Assembly: GCF_002127585.1 (NCBI RefSeq)
Contig: NZ_NEGZ01000002.1
Location: 157,775 to 221,774, forward strand
DNA: 64,000 nt
Reading direction: 5' to 3'
Origin: Janthinobacterium sp. GW458P
GTDB lineage: Bacteria > Pseudomonadota > Gammaproteobacteria > Burkholderiales > Burkholderiaceae_D
Shown here: positions 53,110 through 61,339 of the stretch, one piece after another
How the letters are laid out: each line of letters begins with the position of its first letter
How positions within the stretch are numbered: position 1 is the stretch's first letter
Notes under the pieces: generated by a model
Database searches by the model: none
The model's input: the letters and a program-made list of their open reading frames with translations, nothing else
Told to the model about the DNA's origin: nothing
Program-made: the position numbers and the translations under genes

Positions 53110-53498
53110 GCGTTCTTGCCTGCGCCTGGGGCCAGGATCAGGGCCAGCGTGACTTTGCGGCCTTCGCCCATGAGGATGTTGTAGGTGCGGCAGGCAGCCT
53201 GGCTATCCATGCATTCGACGCCAATGCGGCGCATGGTCAGCGCGGCCGTCAGCTTCGGATGCACGAAGCGCTGGCGTTCGCCCGTGCCGAGGATGACCAC
53301 GTCGGGCGCGTCGGCCAGGATTTGCGCGAAATGCGCCTCGCTCAGCTGCTCGAAACTGTCCACATCCCACGCCCGTGGCGGCATTTCCGGCATGACGATC
53401 AGGCTGTAGTTGTACGGCAGGGCATTGATTTCAACGCCATTTTCGTCGTAGCCTGTGACGGTTTGGTATTGTTGGGTGCTGCTGGCATGAAGTTTCAT
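53106..53498 (-). CDS. Mth938-like (DUF498) protein
   Basis: A 130-residue soluble protein of the Mth938 / NDUFAF3-like family: YNYSLIVMPEMPPRAWDVDSF, ILADAPDVVILGTGERQRF, and RRIGVECMDSQAACRTYNIL are typical. Function unknown. The ATG at 53498 (MKLHASSTQQY) is preferred; the frame is open upstream but unlike the family. Its TGA overlaps the arnT ATG, so it is translationally coupled with arnT although not a known Arn component. Confidence 0.85.
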   Translation of the reverse strand: MKLHASSTQQYQTVTGYDENGVEINALPYNYSLIVMPEMPPRAWDVDSFEQLSEAHFAQILADAPDVVILGTGERQRFVHPKLTAALTMRRIGVECMDSQAACRTYNILMGEGRKVTLALILAPGAGKNA

Positions 53499-53904
53499 GG
53501 CGATGGGATGGTCGTGTCGGTTGATCGGAGCGCGCGCCGTCTGGATGCGTGCTGCGACGAAGGGCGTAAGCATGCCATAAATGACAGAAAAGAGCGAATG
53601 CAATGCAACATTCTTTCCAATTTGCAATGTTTGCCGCCGCGCTCGCAGACGGTGCTGGCGCCATGGTAGTGGGTAAAGATTAAGAGAAGATGAAGGTGCT
53701 CTGGCCGGAATGGCCGTTCGCGGCGCCCGGCGTGGCAGAATCGGCGCGAAATGCTGCAGTTCGCCATGTTTAATTTGATAAAATGGCCTGCTTTCGGCGA
53801 GAATGGTTGTTTTCGCATTGCAGTCTCATGGGTTCATAGTTCTGGCGCGGGTGTTACGCCGCAAGCGTAAGGCCGGCAGCGCCGCATCACGACAGGGATT
53901 TATT
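53499..53904. other. Divergent spacer DUF498 / alaA
   Basis: 406 bases without a recognised gene. A possible -10 for alaA, TGATAAAAT, lies at 53776-53784 without a clear -35. Short frames here have no family resemblance. No repeat or hairpin with a T-run was found. Confidence 0.4.
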
Positions 53905-55134
53905 TTGCGACCGATTCAGAAATCGAATAAATTGGCGGACGTCTGCTACGACATCCGCGGCCCGGTCCTGGAAAAATCCAGGCAAATGGAAGAAGAAGGC
54001 CACAAGATCACCAAGCTCAATATCGGCAACCTTGCCGTATTCGGCTTTGATCCGCCAGACGAGATCGTGCGCGACATGATGCTCAACCTGCAGAACGCGG
54101 CCGGCTATACGGATTCGAAGGGCATGTTCGCGCCGCGCAAGGCCGTCATGCACTACACGCAAGGAAAGAATATCGCCGGCGTGACCATCGACGACATTTA
54201 CCTGGGCAATGGTGCCTCGGAACTGATCGTCATGTCGATGAACGCCTTGCTCAACAGCGGCGACGAGGTGCTGGTGCCGGCGCCCGACTATCCGCTGTGG
54301 ACGGCCGCCGTCAGCCTGTCCGGCGGCAATCCCGTGCATTACGTATGCGACGAGCGCAACGAGTGGTACCCCGACATCGAGGACATGCGCCGCAAGATTA
54401 CGCCGCAAACAAAAGCCATCGTCGTCATCAACCCGAACAATCCGACGGGCGCGCTGTACCCGGTTTCCGTGCTGCTGCAGATCGTCGAACTGGCGCGCCA
54501 GCACCAGCTGATCATTTTCGCCGACGAGATTTACGACAAGGTGCTGTACGACGAAGCCGAGCACGTGTCGATCGCCTCGCTGGCCGACGACGTGCTGTTC
54601 ATTACCATGAACGGCTTGTCGAAGAATTACCGCTCCTGCGGCTACCGTTCCGGCTGGATGGTGGTCTCGGGCGAAAAGCGCCACGCAAAAGATTACATCG
54701 AGGGCCTCAACATGCTGGCCTCGATGCGTCTATGCGCCAACGCCCCGGGGCAGTTTGCCATCCAGACGGCGCTTGGCGGCTACCAGAGCATACAAGACCT
54801 GGTGGGGCCCGGCGGGCGCCTGTTGAAACAGCGCGACCTGGCGCACAAGCTGCTGACCGATATTCCGGGCGTCACCTGTGTCAAGCCGAAGGCTGCGCTG
54901 TACATGTTCCCGCGCCTGGACCCGGAGATCTACCCGATCGCCGACGACCAGCAGTTTGCCTATGAATTACTGGCCGAGGCCAAGGTCCTTATCGTGCAGG
55001 GCACGGGTTTCAACTGGATCGCGCCCGACCATTTCCGCGTCGTCTTCCTGCCCAATTCCGATGACCTGACCGAGGCCATGGGCCGCATTGCCCGCTTCCT
55101 CGAAGGCTATCGCAAGCGTCACGGCCGGGGCTGA
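53905..55134 (+). CDS. alaA: Glutamate-pyruvate aminotransferase AlaA (YfbQ-like)
   Basis: Fold-type I PLP aminotransferase making alanine from pyruvate. The 409-residue product begins RPIQKSNKLADVCYDIRGPV after a TTG start and has YTDSKGMFAPRKAV, LGNGASELIVMSMNALLNSG, PAPDYPLWTAAVSLS, INPNNPTGALYP, FADEIYDKVLYD, the PLP lysine in NGLSKNYRSCGYRSGW, and MLASMRLCANAPGQ. All match AlaA. TTG at 53905 is favoured because AGGGA is nine bases before it and homologues start here; an ATG at 53803 would add 34 unlike residues. It is followed by hom after 90 bases. Confidence 0.9.
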   Translation: MRPIQKSNKLADVCYDIRGPVLEKSRQMEEEGHKITKLNIGNLAVFGFDPPDEIVRDMMLNLQNAAGYTDSKGMFAPRKAVMHYTQGKNIAGVTIDDIYLGNGASELIVMSMNALLNSGDEVLVPAPDYPLWTAAVSLSGGNPVHYVCDERNEWYPDIEDMRRKITPQTKAIVVINPNNPTGALYPVSVLLQIVELARQHQLIIFADEIYDKVLYDEAEHVSIASLADDVLFITMNGLSKNYRSCGYRSGWMVVSGEKRHAKDYIEGLNMLASMRLCANAPGQFAIQTALGGYQSIQDLVGPGGRLLKQRDLAHKLLTDIPGVTCVKPKAALYMFPRLDPEIYPIADDQQFAYELLAEAKVLIVQGTGFNWIAPDHFRVVFLPNSDDLTEAMGRIARFLEGYRKRHGRG

Positions 55135-55178
55135 ACCGGCCAGCAGCAGCAATCTCGATCAACCATACCGATCAACCT

Positions 55179-55200
55179 GGCGCCGCCCAAGGGGGGCGCC
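55179..55200 (+). other. GC-rich hairpin between alaA and hom
   Basis: GGCGCCGCCC and GGGGGGCGCC around AA form a stable stem 25 bases before the hom ATG. No T-run follows, so it may modulate hom translation or protect the alaA message rather than terminate. Confidence 0.45.
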
Positions 55201-55224
55201 ACTTATGAGCAGTCAAGCACAACT

Positions 55225-56547
55225 ATGAAATCCATCAAGATCGGCCTGCTGGGCCTGGGCAATGTCGGTTACGGCACGTTCAGCGTCCTGCAACGCAACC
55301 AGGAAGAAATCAAGCGCCGCGCGGGCCGCGGCATTGAAGTCGTCGCCGTCGCCGTGCGCGACGTGGCGCGCGCCGAGACGCTGGTCGCCGGCGGCTGCAA
55401 GGTCGTCAATGACCCCTACTTGATCGTCAACGACCCCGAGATCGACATCGTCGTCGAACTGATCGGCGGCTACGACCTGGCAAAAACCCTGGTGATGCAG
55501 GCCATTGCCAACGGCAAGCACGTGGTCACGGCCAACAAGGCCCTGCTGGCCGTACACGGCAACGAAATCTTCGCCGCCGCCCAGGACAAGGGCGTGATGG
55601 TGGCCTTCGAAGCGGCTGTCGCCGGCGGCATCCCCATCATCAAGGCGCTGCGCGAAGGCCTGACGGCCAACCGCATCGAATGGATCGCCGGCATCATCAA
55701 CGGCACCACCAACTTCATCCTGTCCGAAATGCGCGACAAGGGTCTCGATTTCGCCACCGTGCTGAAACAGGCGCAGGAACTCGGTTACGCGGAAGCCGAC
55801 CCTACTTTCGACATCGAGGGCGTGGACGCCGCGCACAAGGCCACCATCATGTCGGCCATCGCCTTCGGCATCCCGGTGCAGTTCGACAAGGCCTACGTGG
55901 AAGGCATCAGCAACCTCAATGCCGTCGATATCCGCTACGCCGAGCAGCTGGGCTACCGCATCAAGCTGCTGGGCATCACCAAGCGCGCCACCGTCAACGG
56001 CGTGGAAGGCATCGAGCTGCGCGTGCATCCGACCCTGATCCCGGCCAAGCGCCTGATCGCCAACGTCGAAGGCGCCATGAACGCGGTGCTGGTGCACGGC
56101 GACGCCGTCGGCGCCAGCCTGTATTCGGGCCGTGGCGCCGGCGCCGAGCCGACCGCCTCGTCGGTGATCGCCGACCTGGTCGACATTACCCGCCTGGCCA
56201 CGGCCGACCCGGAACACCGCGTGCCGCACCTGGCGTTCCAGCCGAACGCCATGACCGACATCGCCATCCTGCCGATGTCGGAAATCACCACCAGCTACTA
56301 CCTGCGCATGCACGTGGCCGACCAGCCGGGCGTGCTGGCCGACCTGACGCGCATCCTGGCCGAGCGCAGCATTTCGATCGACGCCATGCTGCAAAAAGAG
56401 CCGGCCGAAGGCGAGACGCATACGGACATCATCATGCTGACGCACCAGACGCAGGAAAAGAACGTCACGGCCGCCATCGCGAAAATGGAGGCGTTGCACA
56501 GCGTGGTGGGCACCGTCACCAAGATCCGCCTGGAAAACCTCAGCTGA
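55225..56547 (+). CDS. hom: Homoserine dehydrogenase
   Basis: Reduces aspartate semialdehyde to homoserine for threonine and methionine. The 440-residue product has the nucleotide loop IKIGLLGLGNVGYGTFSVL, VTANKALLAVHG, AAVAGGIPIIKALREGL, INGTTNFILSEM, and ELGYAEADPTFDIEGVDA with the catalytic Asp/Lys region AAHKATIM. A C-terminal ACT domain (about 355-430; YYLRMHVADQPGVLADLTRI) suggests feedback inhibition by threonine. The next gene on the plus strand is outside the block; a strong terminator follows. Confidence 0.95.
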   Translation: MKSIKIGLLGLGNVGYGTFSVLQRNQEEIKRRAGRGIEVVAVAVRDVARAETLVAGGCKVVNDPYLIVNDPEIDIVVELIGGYDLAKTLVMQAIANGKHVVTANKALLAVHGNEIFAAAQDKGVMVAFEAAVAGGIPIIKALREGLTANRIEWIAGIINGTTNFILSEMRDKGLDFATVLKQAQELGYAEADPTFDIEGVDAAHKATIMSAIAFGIPVQFDKAYVEGISNLNAVDIRYAEQLGYRIKLLGITKRATVNGVEGIELRVHPTLIPAKRLIANVEGAMNAVLVHGDAVGASLYSGRGAGAEPTASSVIADLVDITRLATADPEHRVPHLAFQPNAMTDIAILPMSEITTSYYLRMHVADQPGVLADLTRILAERSISIDAMLQKEPAEGETHTDIIMLTHQTQEKNVTAAIAKMEALHSVVGTVTKIRLENLS

Positions 56548-56567
56548 CCGTTTGCGGCGATCCATGC

Positions 56568-56597
56568 AAAACGGCGCCCGCGGGCGCCGTTTTTTTA
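56568..56597. terminator. Bidirectional terminator hom / rraB
   Basis: AAAACGGCGCCCG-CGGGCGCCGTTTTTTT, a perfect palindrome with A and T tails between the convergent genes. Confidence 0.93.
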
Positions 56598-56610
56598 TCG
56601 TTAAACTGTC

Positions 56611-56976
56611 TTACAGCTGCGGCACATCGGGCGCGCCGACGGGGCCCACGTCCATGCCGTCATAGCTGGCCAGCTGGTTTTCCTGCGCAAACTGCATCAG
56701 TTCGCCATTGCGCGCATGCAGGCTGTCGACGCCGTGCACTTCGGCCTTTTCCACGTGCAGCACCCACACGGGGGCGGCGGCCGGGTCGTCCAGTTCCGGC
56801 TGGTACAGCTCCACGGGGCGGTAGCCCTGAATCGCCAGCAGGGAGGCGGCCTGCTCCAGCGGTTCGGACGTGGGATTGGTGAAGTAATAGCCCCACAGCA
56901 GCGGCTGGGACAGGTCCCACGGCGCGTTCTCGGCGATATTGGCAAACAGTTCGCTTACATCTTCTTTGGTCATCAT
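56611..56976 (-). CDS. rraB: RraB-family regulator of RNase E
   Basis: A small protein of 121 residues of the RraB family, which binds RNase E and changes degradosome composition in E. coli. ELFANIAENAPWDLSQPLLWGYYFTN (two adjoining motifs) and GYRPVELYQPE plus VLHVEKAEVHGVDSLHARN are characteristic. It starts with two consecutive ATG codons and no clear ribosome-binding site. Whether it controls RNase E in this lineage is inferred from family only. Confidence 0.82.
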   Translation of the reverse strand: MMTKEDVSELFANIAENAPWDLSQPLLWGYYFTNPTSEPLEQAASLLAIQGYRPVELYQPELDDPAAAPVWVLHVEKAEVHGVDSLHARNGELMQFAQENQLASYDGMDVGPVGAPDVPQL

Positions 56977-57047
56977 GGCGGCAGGCTTTCATTGAAATCT
57001 CAGGGCGCGATCTTAACATCGGCACCGGTGACGCGCCACGCGCCCAT

Positions 57048-57077
57048 AAAAAAAACCGGCTTTGCAGCCGGTTTTTA
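57048..57077 (-). terminator. Terminator after the small OMP gene
   Basis: AAAACCGGCT-TTGC-AGCCGGTTTTT with long A/T flanks, placed downstream of the minus-strand outer-membrane protein gene. Confidence 0.88.
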
Positions 57078-57123
57078 TTATCCGCCGTCAAAACGGCGGG
57101 ATGCTGGTTCGCGCAAGCGCGAA

Positions 57124-57681
57124 TTAGAACTTGTAGCGCAGGCCGATCGACAGCAGGTCGGCTTTCAGTTTGTCGCCGCCTTCGCTGGCAACTTTGCCGA
57201 AGTTTTCGTATTCCGCCACAGCCGACAGGTTCTTGCTGATGTTGTATGCCGCGCCGATGCCAAAGATGGCGGAGGTCTTGTTTTTCGATTCGCTACCGCT
57301 CGCGTCGCTGATGCTGATTTTGGTGCGGTTTTGCGATACACCAGCCTTGGCGAACAGCGAGAACTGTTCGTTCAGCGGCAGGGTGCCGGTCGCGGCGACG
57401 TAGAATGCATGGCTTTTTGCTTCCAGCGTCGTGCCGTCAATGGTGCGGTTTACCTTGCCGAAGTCGACATAGCCGGCTTCTGCGCCGAAGTTTTGCGTGA
57501 AATCGTAGCCAGCGTACGCTTTGTAGCCGGTGTTGCTCTTCTTGTTCGAACCGTCTTGATCGATAGACAGTTTCAATTCCGAACGGCCGACGTTAGCGCC
57601 GATGTATGCGCCTTCTGCTTGAGCGAACAAAGGGAATGCCAGGGCGGCGCCAACAACTACTGCAAACAATTGCTTTTTCAT
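57124..57681 (-). CDS. Small outer-membrane beta-barrel protein (OmpA/OmpX-like)
   Basis: A 185-residue protein with a clear signal peptide (MKKQLFAVVVGAALAFPLFAQA) and an eight-strand barrel: GAYIGANVGRSELKL, YKAYAGYDFTQNFGAEAGYV, AFYVAATGTLPLNEQFSLFA, AIFGIGAAYNISKNLSAVAEY, and a terminal LLSIGLRYKF ending in phenylalanine, the BAM signal. Function unknown; such barrels act as adhesins or envelope stabilisers. It has its own promoter and terminator. Confidence 0.87.
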   Translation of the reverse strand: MKKQLFAVVVGAALAFPLFAQAEGAYIGANVGRSELKLSIDQDGSNKKSNTGYKAYAGYDFTQNFGAEAGYVDFGKVNRTIDGTTLEAKSHAFYVAATGTLPLNEQFSLFAKAGVSQNRTKISISDASGSESKNKTSAIFGIGAAYNISKNLSAVAEYENFGKVASEGGDKLKADLLSIGLRYKF

Positions 57682-57736
57682 ATTGATCCTAGATAATTAA
57701 TGCGGGGAGACTGCCTCGCCGCTTAATGGGAACCGA

Positions 57737-57765
57737 ATTGTATAGGGATGAATATGTTTACGTAA
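57737..57765 (-). promoter_or_regulatory. Promoter of the small OMP gene
   Basis: On the minus strand: TTACGT, 17-base spacer, TACAAT. A leader of about 50 bases precedes the ATG at 57681. Confidence 0.55.
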
Positions 57766-57818
57766 GGCAATTATTTAAAAAATATTAGAAATAAACTACG
57801 TGTTGTTTTTGAGCAACG

Positions 57819-57851
57819 TTCGATATCGAAGGCATATCGAAGGCATATCGA
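57819..57851 (-). promoter_or_regulatory. Three ATATCGA iterons at 11-base phase
   Basis: ATATCGA occurs at 57823, 57834 and 57845, exactly 11 bases apart, and the first lies in a perfect palindrome TTCGATATCGAA (57819-57830). The array is about 55 bases upstream of the -35 of the small OMP promoter and is the only such motif cluster noticed here. The spacing suits a tandem-site activator. Confidence 0.55.
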
Positions 57852-57860
57852 TGCAATGCT

Positions 57861-59366
57861 TCACGTGGCAGCGCTGAAAAGCACGCTGACTTTCAAGCCG
57901 TGCCCATTGGCCGCCGTCGCCAGTTCCAGCCGTGCGCCGTGCAGGGCGGCGATGTCGCGCACGATGGCCAGGCCCAGCCCGGCGCCGCCAGGATTGCTCT
58001 CGAGCGCCGCGCCGACCCGGTAAAACGGTGTAAATACGCGTTCGCGTTCCGCAGGCGGGATGCCGGCGCCGCTGTCTTCCACTTCCAGCACCGTTTCACG
58101 GCCATCGCCATTCATTGTCATCACGCGCACGCGCAGGATCACGTTGCCGCCCTGCGGCGTGTAGCGCAGTGCATTGTCGACCAGGTTGGCCACCAGTTCG
58201 TGCAACAGCAAGGCCTGGCCATGCACGGGGGCTTCGTCGCGCGCTTCCAGCGACAGGTCGATATTCTTGCTGACGGCGCTCATGGCCATTTCCAGGCCCA
58301 CTTGCTGCGCCACGTCGCGTAACGGTACGGTGTCCATGGCCAGGCTGTCGCCGCCATGTTCGATGCGCGCCAGGGTCAGCAGGCGGTTGGCCAGCAGCAC
58401 GGTCGAATCGGTGGTGACGGCGATGGAACGCACGATGTCGCGCAGCGCGGCCACGTCTGCCGCACCGGGAGAGGTGCCGCTCTGGCGGTCGCAGGCCCGC
58501 AAGGCCAGTTCGGCCTGGGTTTTCAGCACCGTCAGGGGCGTGCGCAGCTGGTGCGAGGCGTCGGCGATGAAGCGGCGCTGGCTGGCGATCAGCTGCTGCA
58601 GGCGCGACATGGAGCCGTTCATGGCGCTCACCAGCGGGCGCATCTCCTTGTGCACCAGCGCCGGGTCGACGTCGGACAGGTCGGACAGCGTGCGCGTCTC
58701 GACTTCCGTTTTCAATCGCATCAGCGGCTGCAGTACCAGGCGCACGGCGAACCACACGAGGGCGCCCATCACCAGTATCATCGCCGCCTGCCAGCTCAGG
58801 GTGTCGAACAGGATCTGGTTCGACAGGCCGCGCCGCGCATCGAGCGTTTCGGCCACCTGGATCAGGGCGATGCCGCGCATCGAGTCGTCATACACGGGTT
58901 GCAGCAGGGCGGCGATGCGGATCGGCTTGCCGTGATAGTCGGCGTGGTAGAAGCGCACCAGAGCAGGGTAATTCTGCGAGCGGGGCACGTTTTTCGGCAC
59001 GGGCGGCAAGTCGCCATAGCCCGAGACCAGTTCGCCGTTGATGCCGGTGACCTTGTAGTAGATGCGGCCCAGGGTATCGGTCTCGAAGCTGTCGAGCGCC
59101 ACGTAAGGCACTTCCGCCACCACTTTGCCGCCCACGATGGAAACGCGCTCGGCCAGCGCGCGCGTTGACGCCAGCAGCGAGCGGTCATACGCCATGTCGG
59201 CCGCATCGAGCGCGTTGCGGTAGACGAAGAAGGCGTCCAGCAGCACCAGCATCACCAGCGGAATGAGCAGCCAGCGCAGCAGCTGGCTGCGCAGGCTGCC
59301 CAGCGGCCGGCCCTGCGCGGAGTATCGGCGCAGACGTTCGGCCAGCGGCAGGCGGGACACACTCAT
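57861..59366 (-). CDS. Sensor histidine kinase, TctE-like
   Basis: A 501-residue inner-membrane kinase. Two spans (about 29-50 and 193-213) border a periplasmic sensor with FETDTLGRIYYKVTGINGEL and YHGKPIRIAALLQPVYDD, typical of the TctE N-terminal sensor domain. A HAMP region follows, the phosphorylated His is in FIADASHQLRTPLTVLKTQ (about residue 270), then N box LVANLVDNALRYTP, and G boxes LEVEDSGAGIPPAERERVF and GGAGLGLAIV. It overlaps the response regulator gene by four bases (ATGA). It probably senses a carboxylate taken up by the divergent transport genes. Confidence 0.9.
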   Translation of the reverse strand: MSVSRLPLAERLRRYSAQGRPLGSLRSQLLRWLLIPLVMLVLLDAFFVYRNALDAADMAYDRSLLASTRALAERVSIVGGKVVAEVPYVALDSFETDTLGRIYYKVTGINGELVSGYGDLPPVPKNVPRSQNYPALVRFYHADYHGKPIRIAALLQPVYDDSMRGIALIQVAETLDARRGLSNQILFDTLSWQAAMILVMGALVWFAVRLVLQPLMRLKTEVETRTLSDLSDVDPALVHKEMRPLVSAMNGSMSRLQQLIASQRRFIADASHQLRTPLTVLKTQAELALRACDRQSGTSPGAADVAALRDIVRSIAVTTDSTVLLANRLLTLARIEHGGDSLAMDTVPLRDVAQQVGLEMAMSAVSKNIDLSLEARDEAPVHGQALLLHELVANLVDNALRYTPQGGNVILRVRVMTMNGDGRETVLEVEDSGAGIPPAERERVFTPFYRVGAALESNPGGAGLGLAIVRDIAALHGARLELATAANGHGLKVSVLFSAAT

Positions 59367-60073
59367 TTTGACGCTGCCGGCACCATGGCGCTGCGCGGCT
59401 GCAGCAGGTAGCCGATGCCGCGCAGGGTGGTGATGGCGGCGGCGTCCGGCGCATCGCTTTCAAGCTTCTTGCGCACGCGGTGGATGTACAGTTCAATGGC
59501 GTCCAGGTTGGCGTCGTCGGCCAGGGCGAAGACTTCGTCGAACAATTTTTCTTTCGATACGGCGCGGCCAGAGCGCGTGATCAGGGCCTCAAGCACCGCG
59601 TGTTCGCGCGGCGTCAGGGCCAGTGCCGCACCGCCATAGCTGAACATGCGCGTGACGGTGTCGAAACTGAGAGCGCCGCAGCTATGCACCAGCGCTTCGT
59701 TTCCCTGGCTGCGGCGCAGCAGGGCCTTTACGCGCGCCTCCAGTTCGGCCAGTTCGAACGGCTTGGCCATGTAGTCGTCGGCGCCCAGGTTCAGGCCCTG
59801 CACTTTTTCATCGAGGCCGCCGCGCGCAGTGAGTATCATGACAGGAGTCTTGCCGCGCGTGCCGCCGCGCGCGCGCAGGCGGCGCAGCACGTCCAGGCCA
59901 TCCATCTTGGGCAGGCTCAGGTCGAGCAGCACCAGCGAGTATTCCTGCGTGTGCAGCAGGGCGTCGGCATCGGCGCCGTTGTGGGCGGTCTCCACCGTCA
60001 GGTGCGCGTCGCGCAAGGCCTTTGCCAGCCAGTGCGACAGCTCCAGATGGTCTTCCACTAATAATATGCGCAT
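59363..60073 (-). CDS. OmpR-family response regulator, TctD-like
   Basis: A 236-residue regulator. The receiver domain has acidic residues E7 and D8, the phosphoacceptor D51 in SLVLLDLSLPKMDG, T in MILTARG, and K in DYMAKPFELAEL. A winged-helix DNA-binding domain (about 130-230) has LTPREHAVLEALITRSG and DAIELYIHRVRKKL. The ATG at 60073 gives MRILLVEDH; an ATG 12 bases earlier (60085) is also possible. It is divergent from the porin gene and likely controls it. Confidence 0.9.
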   Translation of the reverse strand: MRILLVEDHLELSHWLAKALRDAHLTVETAHNGADADALLHTQEYSLVLLDLSLPKMDGLDVLRRLRARGGTRGKTPVMILTARGGLDEKVQGLNLGADDYMAKPFELAELEARVKALLRRSQGNEALVHSCGALSFDTVTRMFSYGGAALALTPREHAVLEALITRSGRAVSKEKLFDEVFALADDANLDAIELYIHRVRKKLESDAPDAAAITTLRGIGYLLQPRSAMVPAASK

Positions 60074-60214
60074 GGTCTCCGCCATTCGTTGAAATGAAGC
60101 AGTGTAAGCCTGGCGGCAGGGGAGGCGATGAATATGTTGATGTCCATTGTGGCTGGCCAGCGACACCTGTCCATCTGAAAGCCAATTGAAAGGATGGCGC
60201 TCATATAGTGTGAT

Positions 60215-60258
60215 CCTGATTCATGAAATTGATCAGGCTTATCACCAATAACTATATC
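60215..60258 (+). promoter_or_regulatory. Candidate porin promoter with overlapping dyad
   Basis: TTGATC (60229) and TATATC (60253) with an 18-base spacer. The dyad CCTGAT (60215-60220) / ATCAGG (60232-60237) overlaps the -35. It is a candidate target of the divergent response regulator. Confidence 0.4.
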
Positions 60259-60273
60259 TGAGGGAGACTCTAC

Positions 60274-61335
60274 ATGAAGAAAACCGCATTCTCGCTGGCT
60301 GCCATGGCTGTTCTTGCCGCAGCCGGCGCTGCCCACGCCCAGTCGAACGTTACCGTGTACGGCTTGCTCGACGTCGGCGTCGACAATACCAGCAATGCCT
60401 CGCCATCGAAAGGCTCGGTCAGCCACGTCAGCTCCGGCGGCATGAATACGTCGCGCTGGGGCATCCGCGGCAGCGAAGACCTGGGTGGCGGCCTGAAAGC
60501 CGTCTTCAACCTGGAAGGCGGCATCCTGATGGATACGGGCGCTGCCGATGGCGCGCTGTTCAAGCGCCAGGCGTATGTCGGCCTGGAAGGCAGCTATGGC
60601 CGATTGGTGCTGGGCCGTTCGTTCACCACCGTGTACGACTTTGTGCTGCCGTTCGATCCGATGGGCTATGCGCCTTACTACTCGTGGGCCACGTCGGCCA
60701 ACGCCAGCGGCCCCAGCAAGTACGGCATGACGACCGCGTTCGACAACCTGGTCAAGTATTCGGGCAAGGCCGGAGACTTCAAGTTCGGCGCCTCGTATGG
60801 CTTCGGCGAGCAAGCGACAGGCGCCCAGGACAGCGCCAAGTTCTCTTCCGGCGTGACCTACACGGCCGGTCCCGTGAGCCTGCTGGCCACGTATGAGCGC
60901 GTCAACGGCAATTCCATTGCCGGCGGTGCGCGCGACAAGACGACCTCTTACCACCTGGGCGCGATGTACAGCGAAGGTCCGTGGAAGGTGCAGGCCGTCG
61001 CCCGCGACTACAAGCTCGATCCGGCCGCCGCCGGCAAGGCTGACGTGCGCGGTACCTTGTACTGGGGCGGTGTCAGCTACATGACCACGCCGCAAGTCAC
61101 GCTGACGGGCGTCATCTACTACCAGGACGTGAAGAACGTGGCGGCCAATACGGATGCCGATCCGATCATGTACGTGGCGCGCGTGCGCTATGCCCTGTCC
61201 AAGCGTACCGACCTGTACGTGGCCGGCGCCTACGCCAAGGCCAAGCATAACCAGCTGGTCAGCCTGTCGCGCGACGATGCCGGTTTCGACAACACGCAGC
61301 GCGGCGTGATCGCCGGCATCCAGCATCGCTTCTAA
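60274..61335 (+). CDS. Gram-negative porin (Omp32-like)
   Basis: A 353-residue trimeric general porin of the betaproteobacterial type. The signal peptide is MKKTAFSLAAMAVLAAAGAAHA. The barrel has the typical start QSNVTVYGLLDVGVDN, the SRWGIRGSEDLGGGLKAVF segment, RQAYVGLEGSYGRLVLGR, and a closing strand RGVIAGIQHRF ending in Phe. GAGGGAG precedes the ATG. As it is divergent from tctDE-like genes and leads the importer genes, it probably admits the same solute into the periplasm. Confidence 0.92.
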   Translation: MKKTAFSLAAMAVLAAAGAAHAQSNVTVYGLLDVGVDNTSNASPSKGSVSHVSSGGMNTSRWGIRGSEDLGGGLKAVFNLEGGILMDTGAADGALFKRQAYVGLEGSYGRLVLGRSFTTVYDFVLPFDPMGYAPYYSWATSANASGPSKYGMTTAFDNLVKYSGKAGDFKFGASYGFGEQATGAQDSAKFSSGVTYTAGPVSLLATYERVNGNSIAGGARDKTTSYHLGAMYSEGPWKVQAVARDYKLDPAAAGKADVRGTLYWGGVSYMTTPQVTLTGVIYYQDVKNVAANTDADPIMYVARVRYALSKRTDLYVAGAYAKAKHNQLVSLSRDDAGFDNTQRGVIAGIQHRF

Positions 61336-61339
61336 GCCC

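Noticed and set aside
55179-55200. Hairpin before hom as a terminator
   Set aside because: No T-run follows, and the hom ATG is only 25 bases away, so attenuation or termination is not supported.
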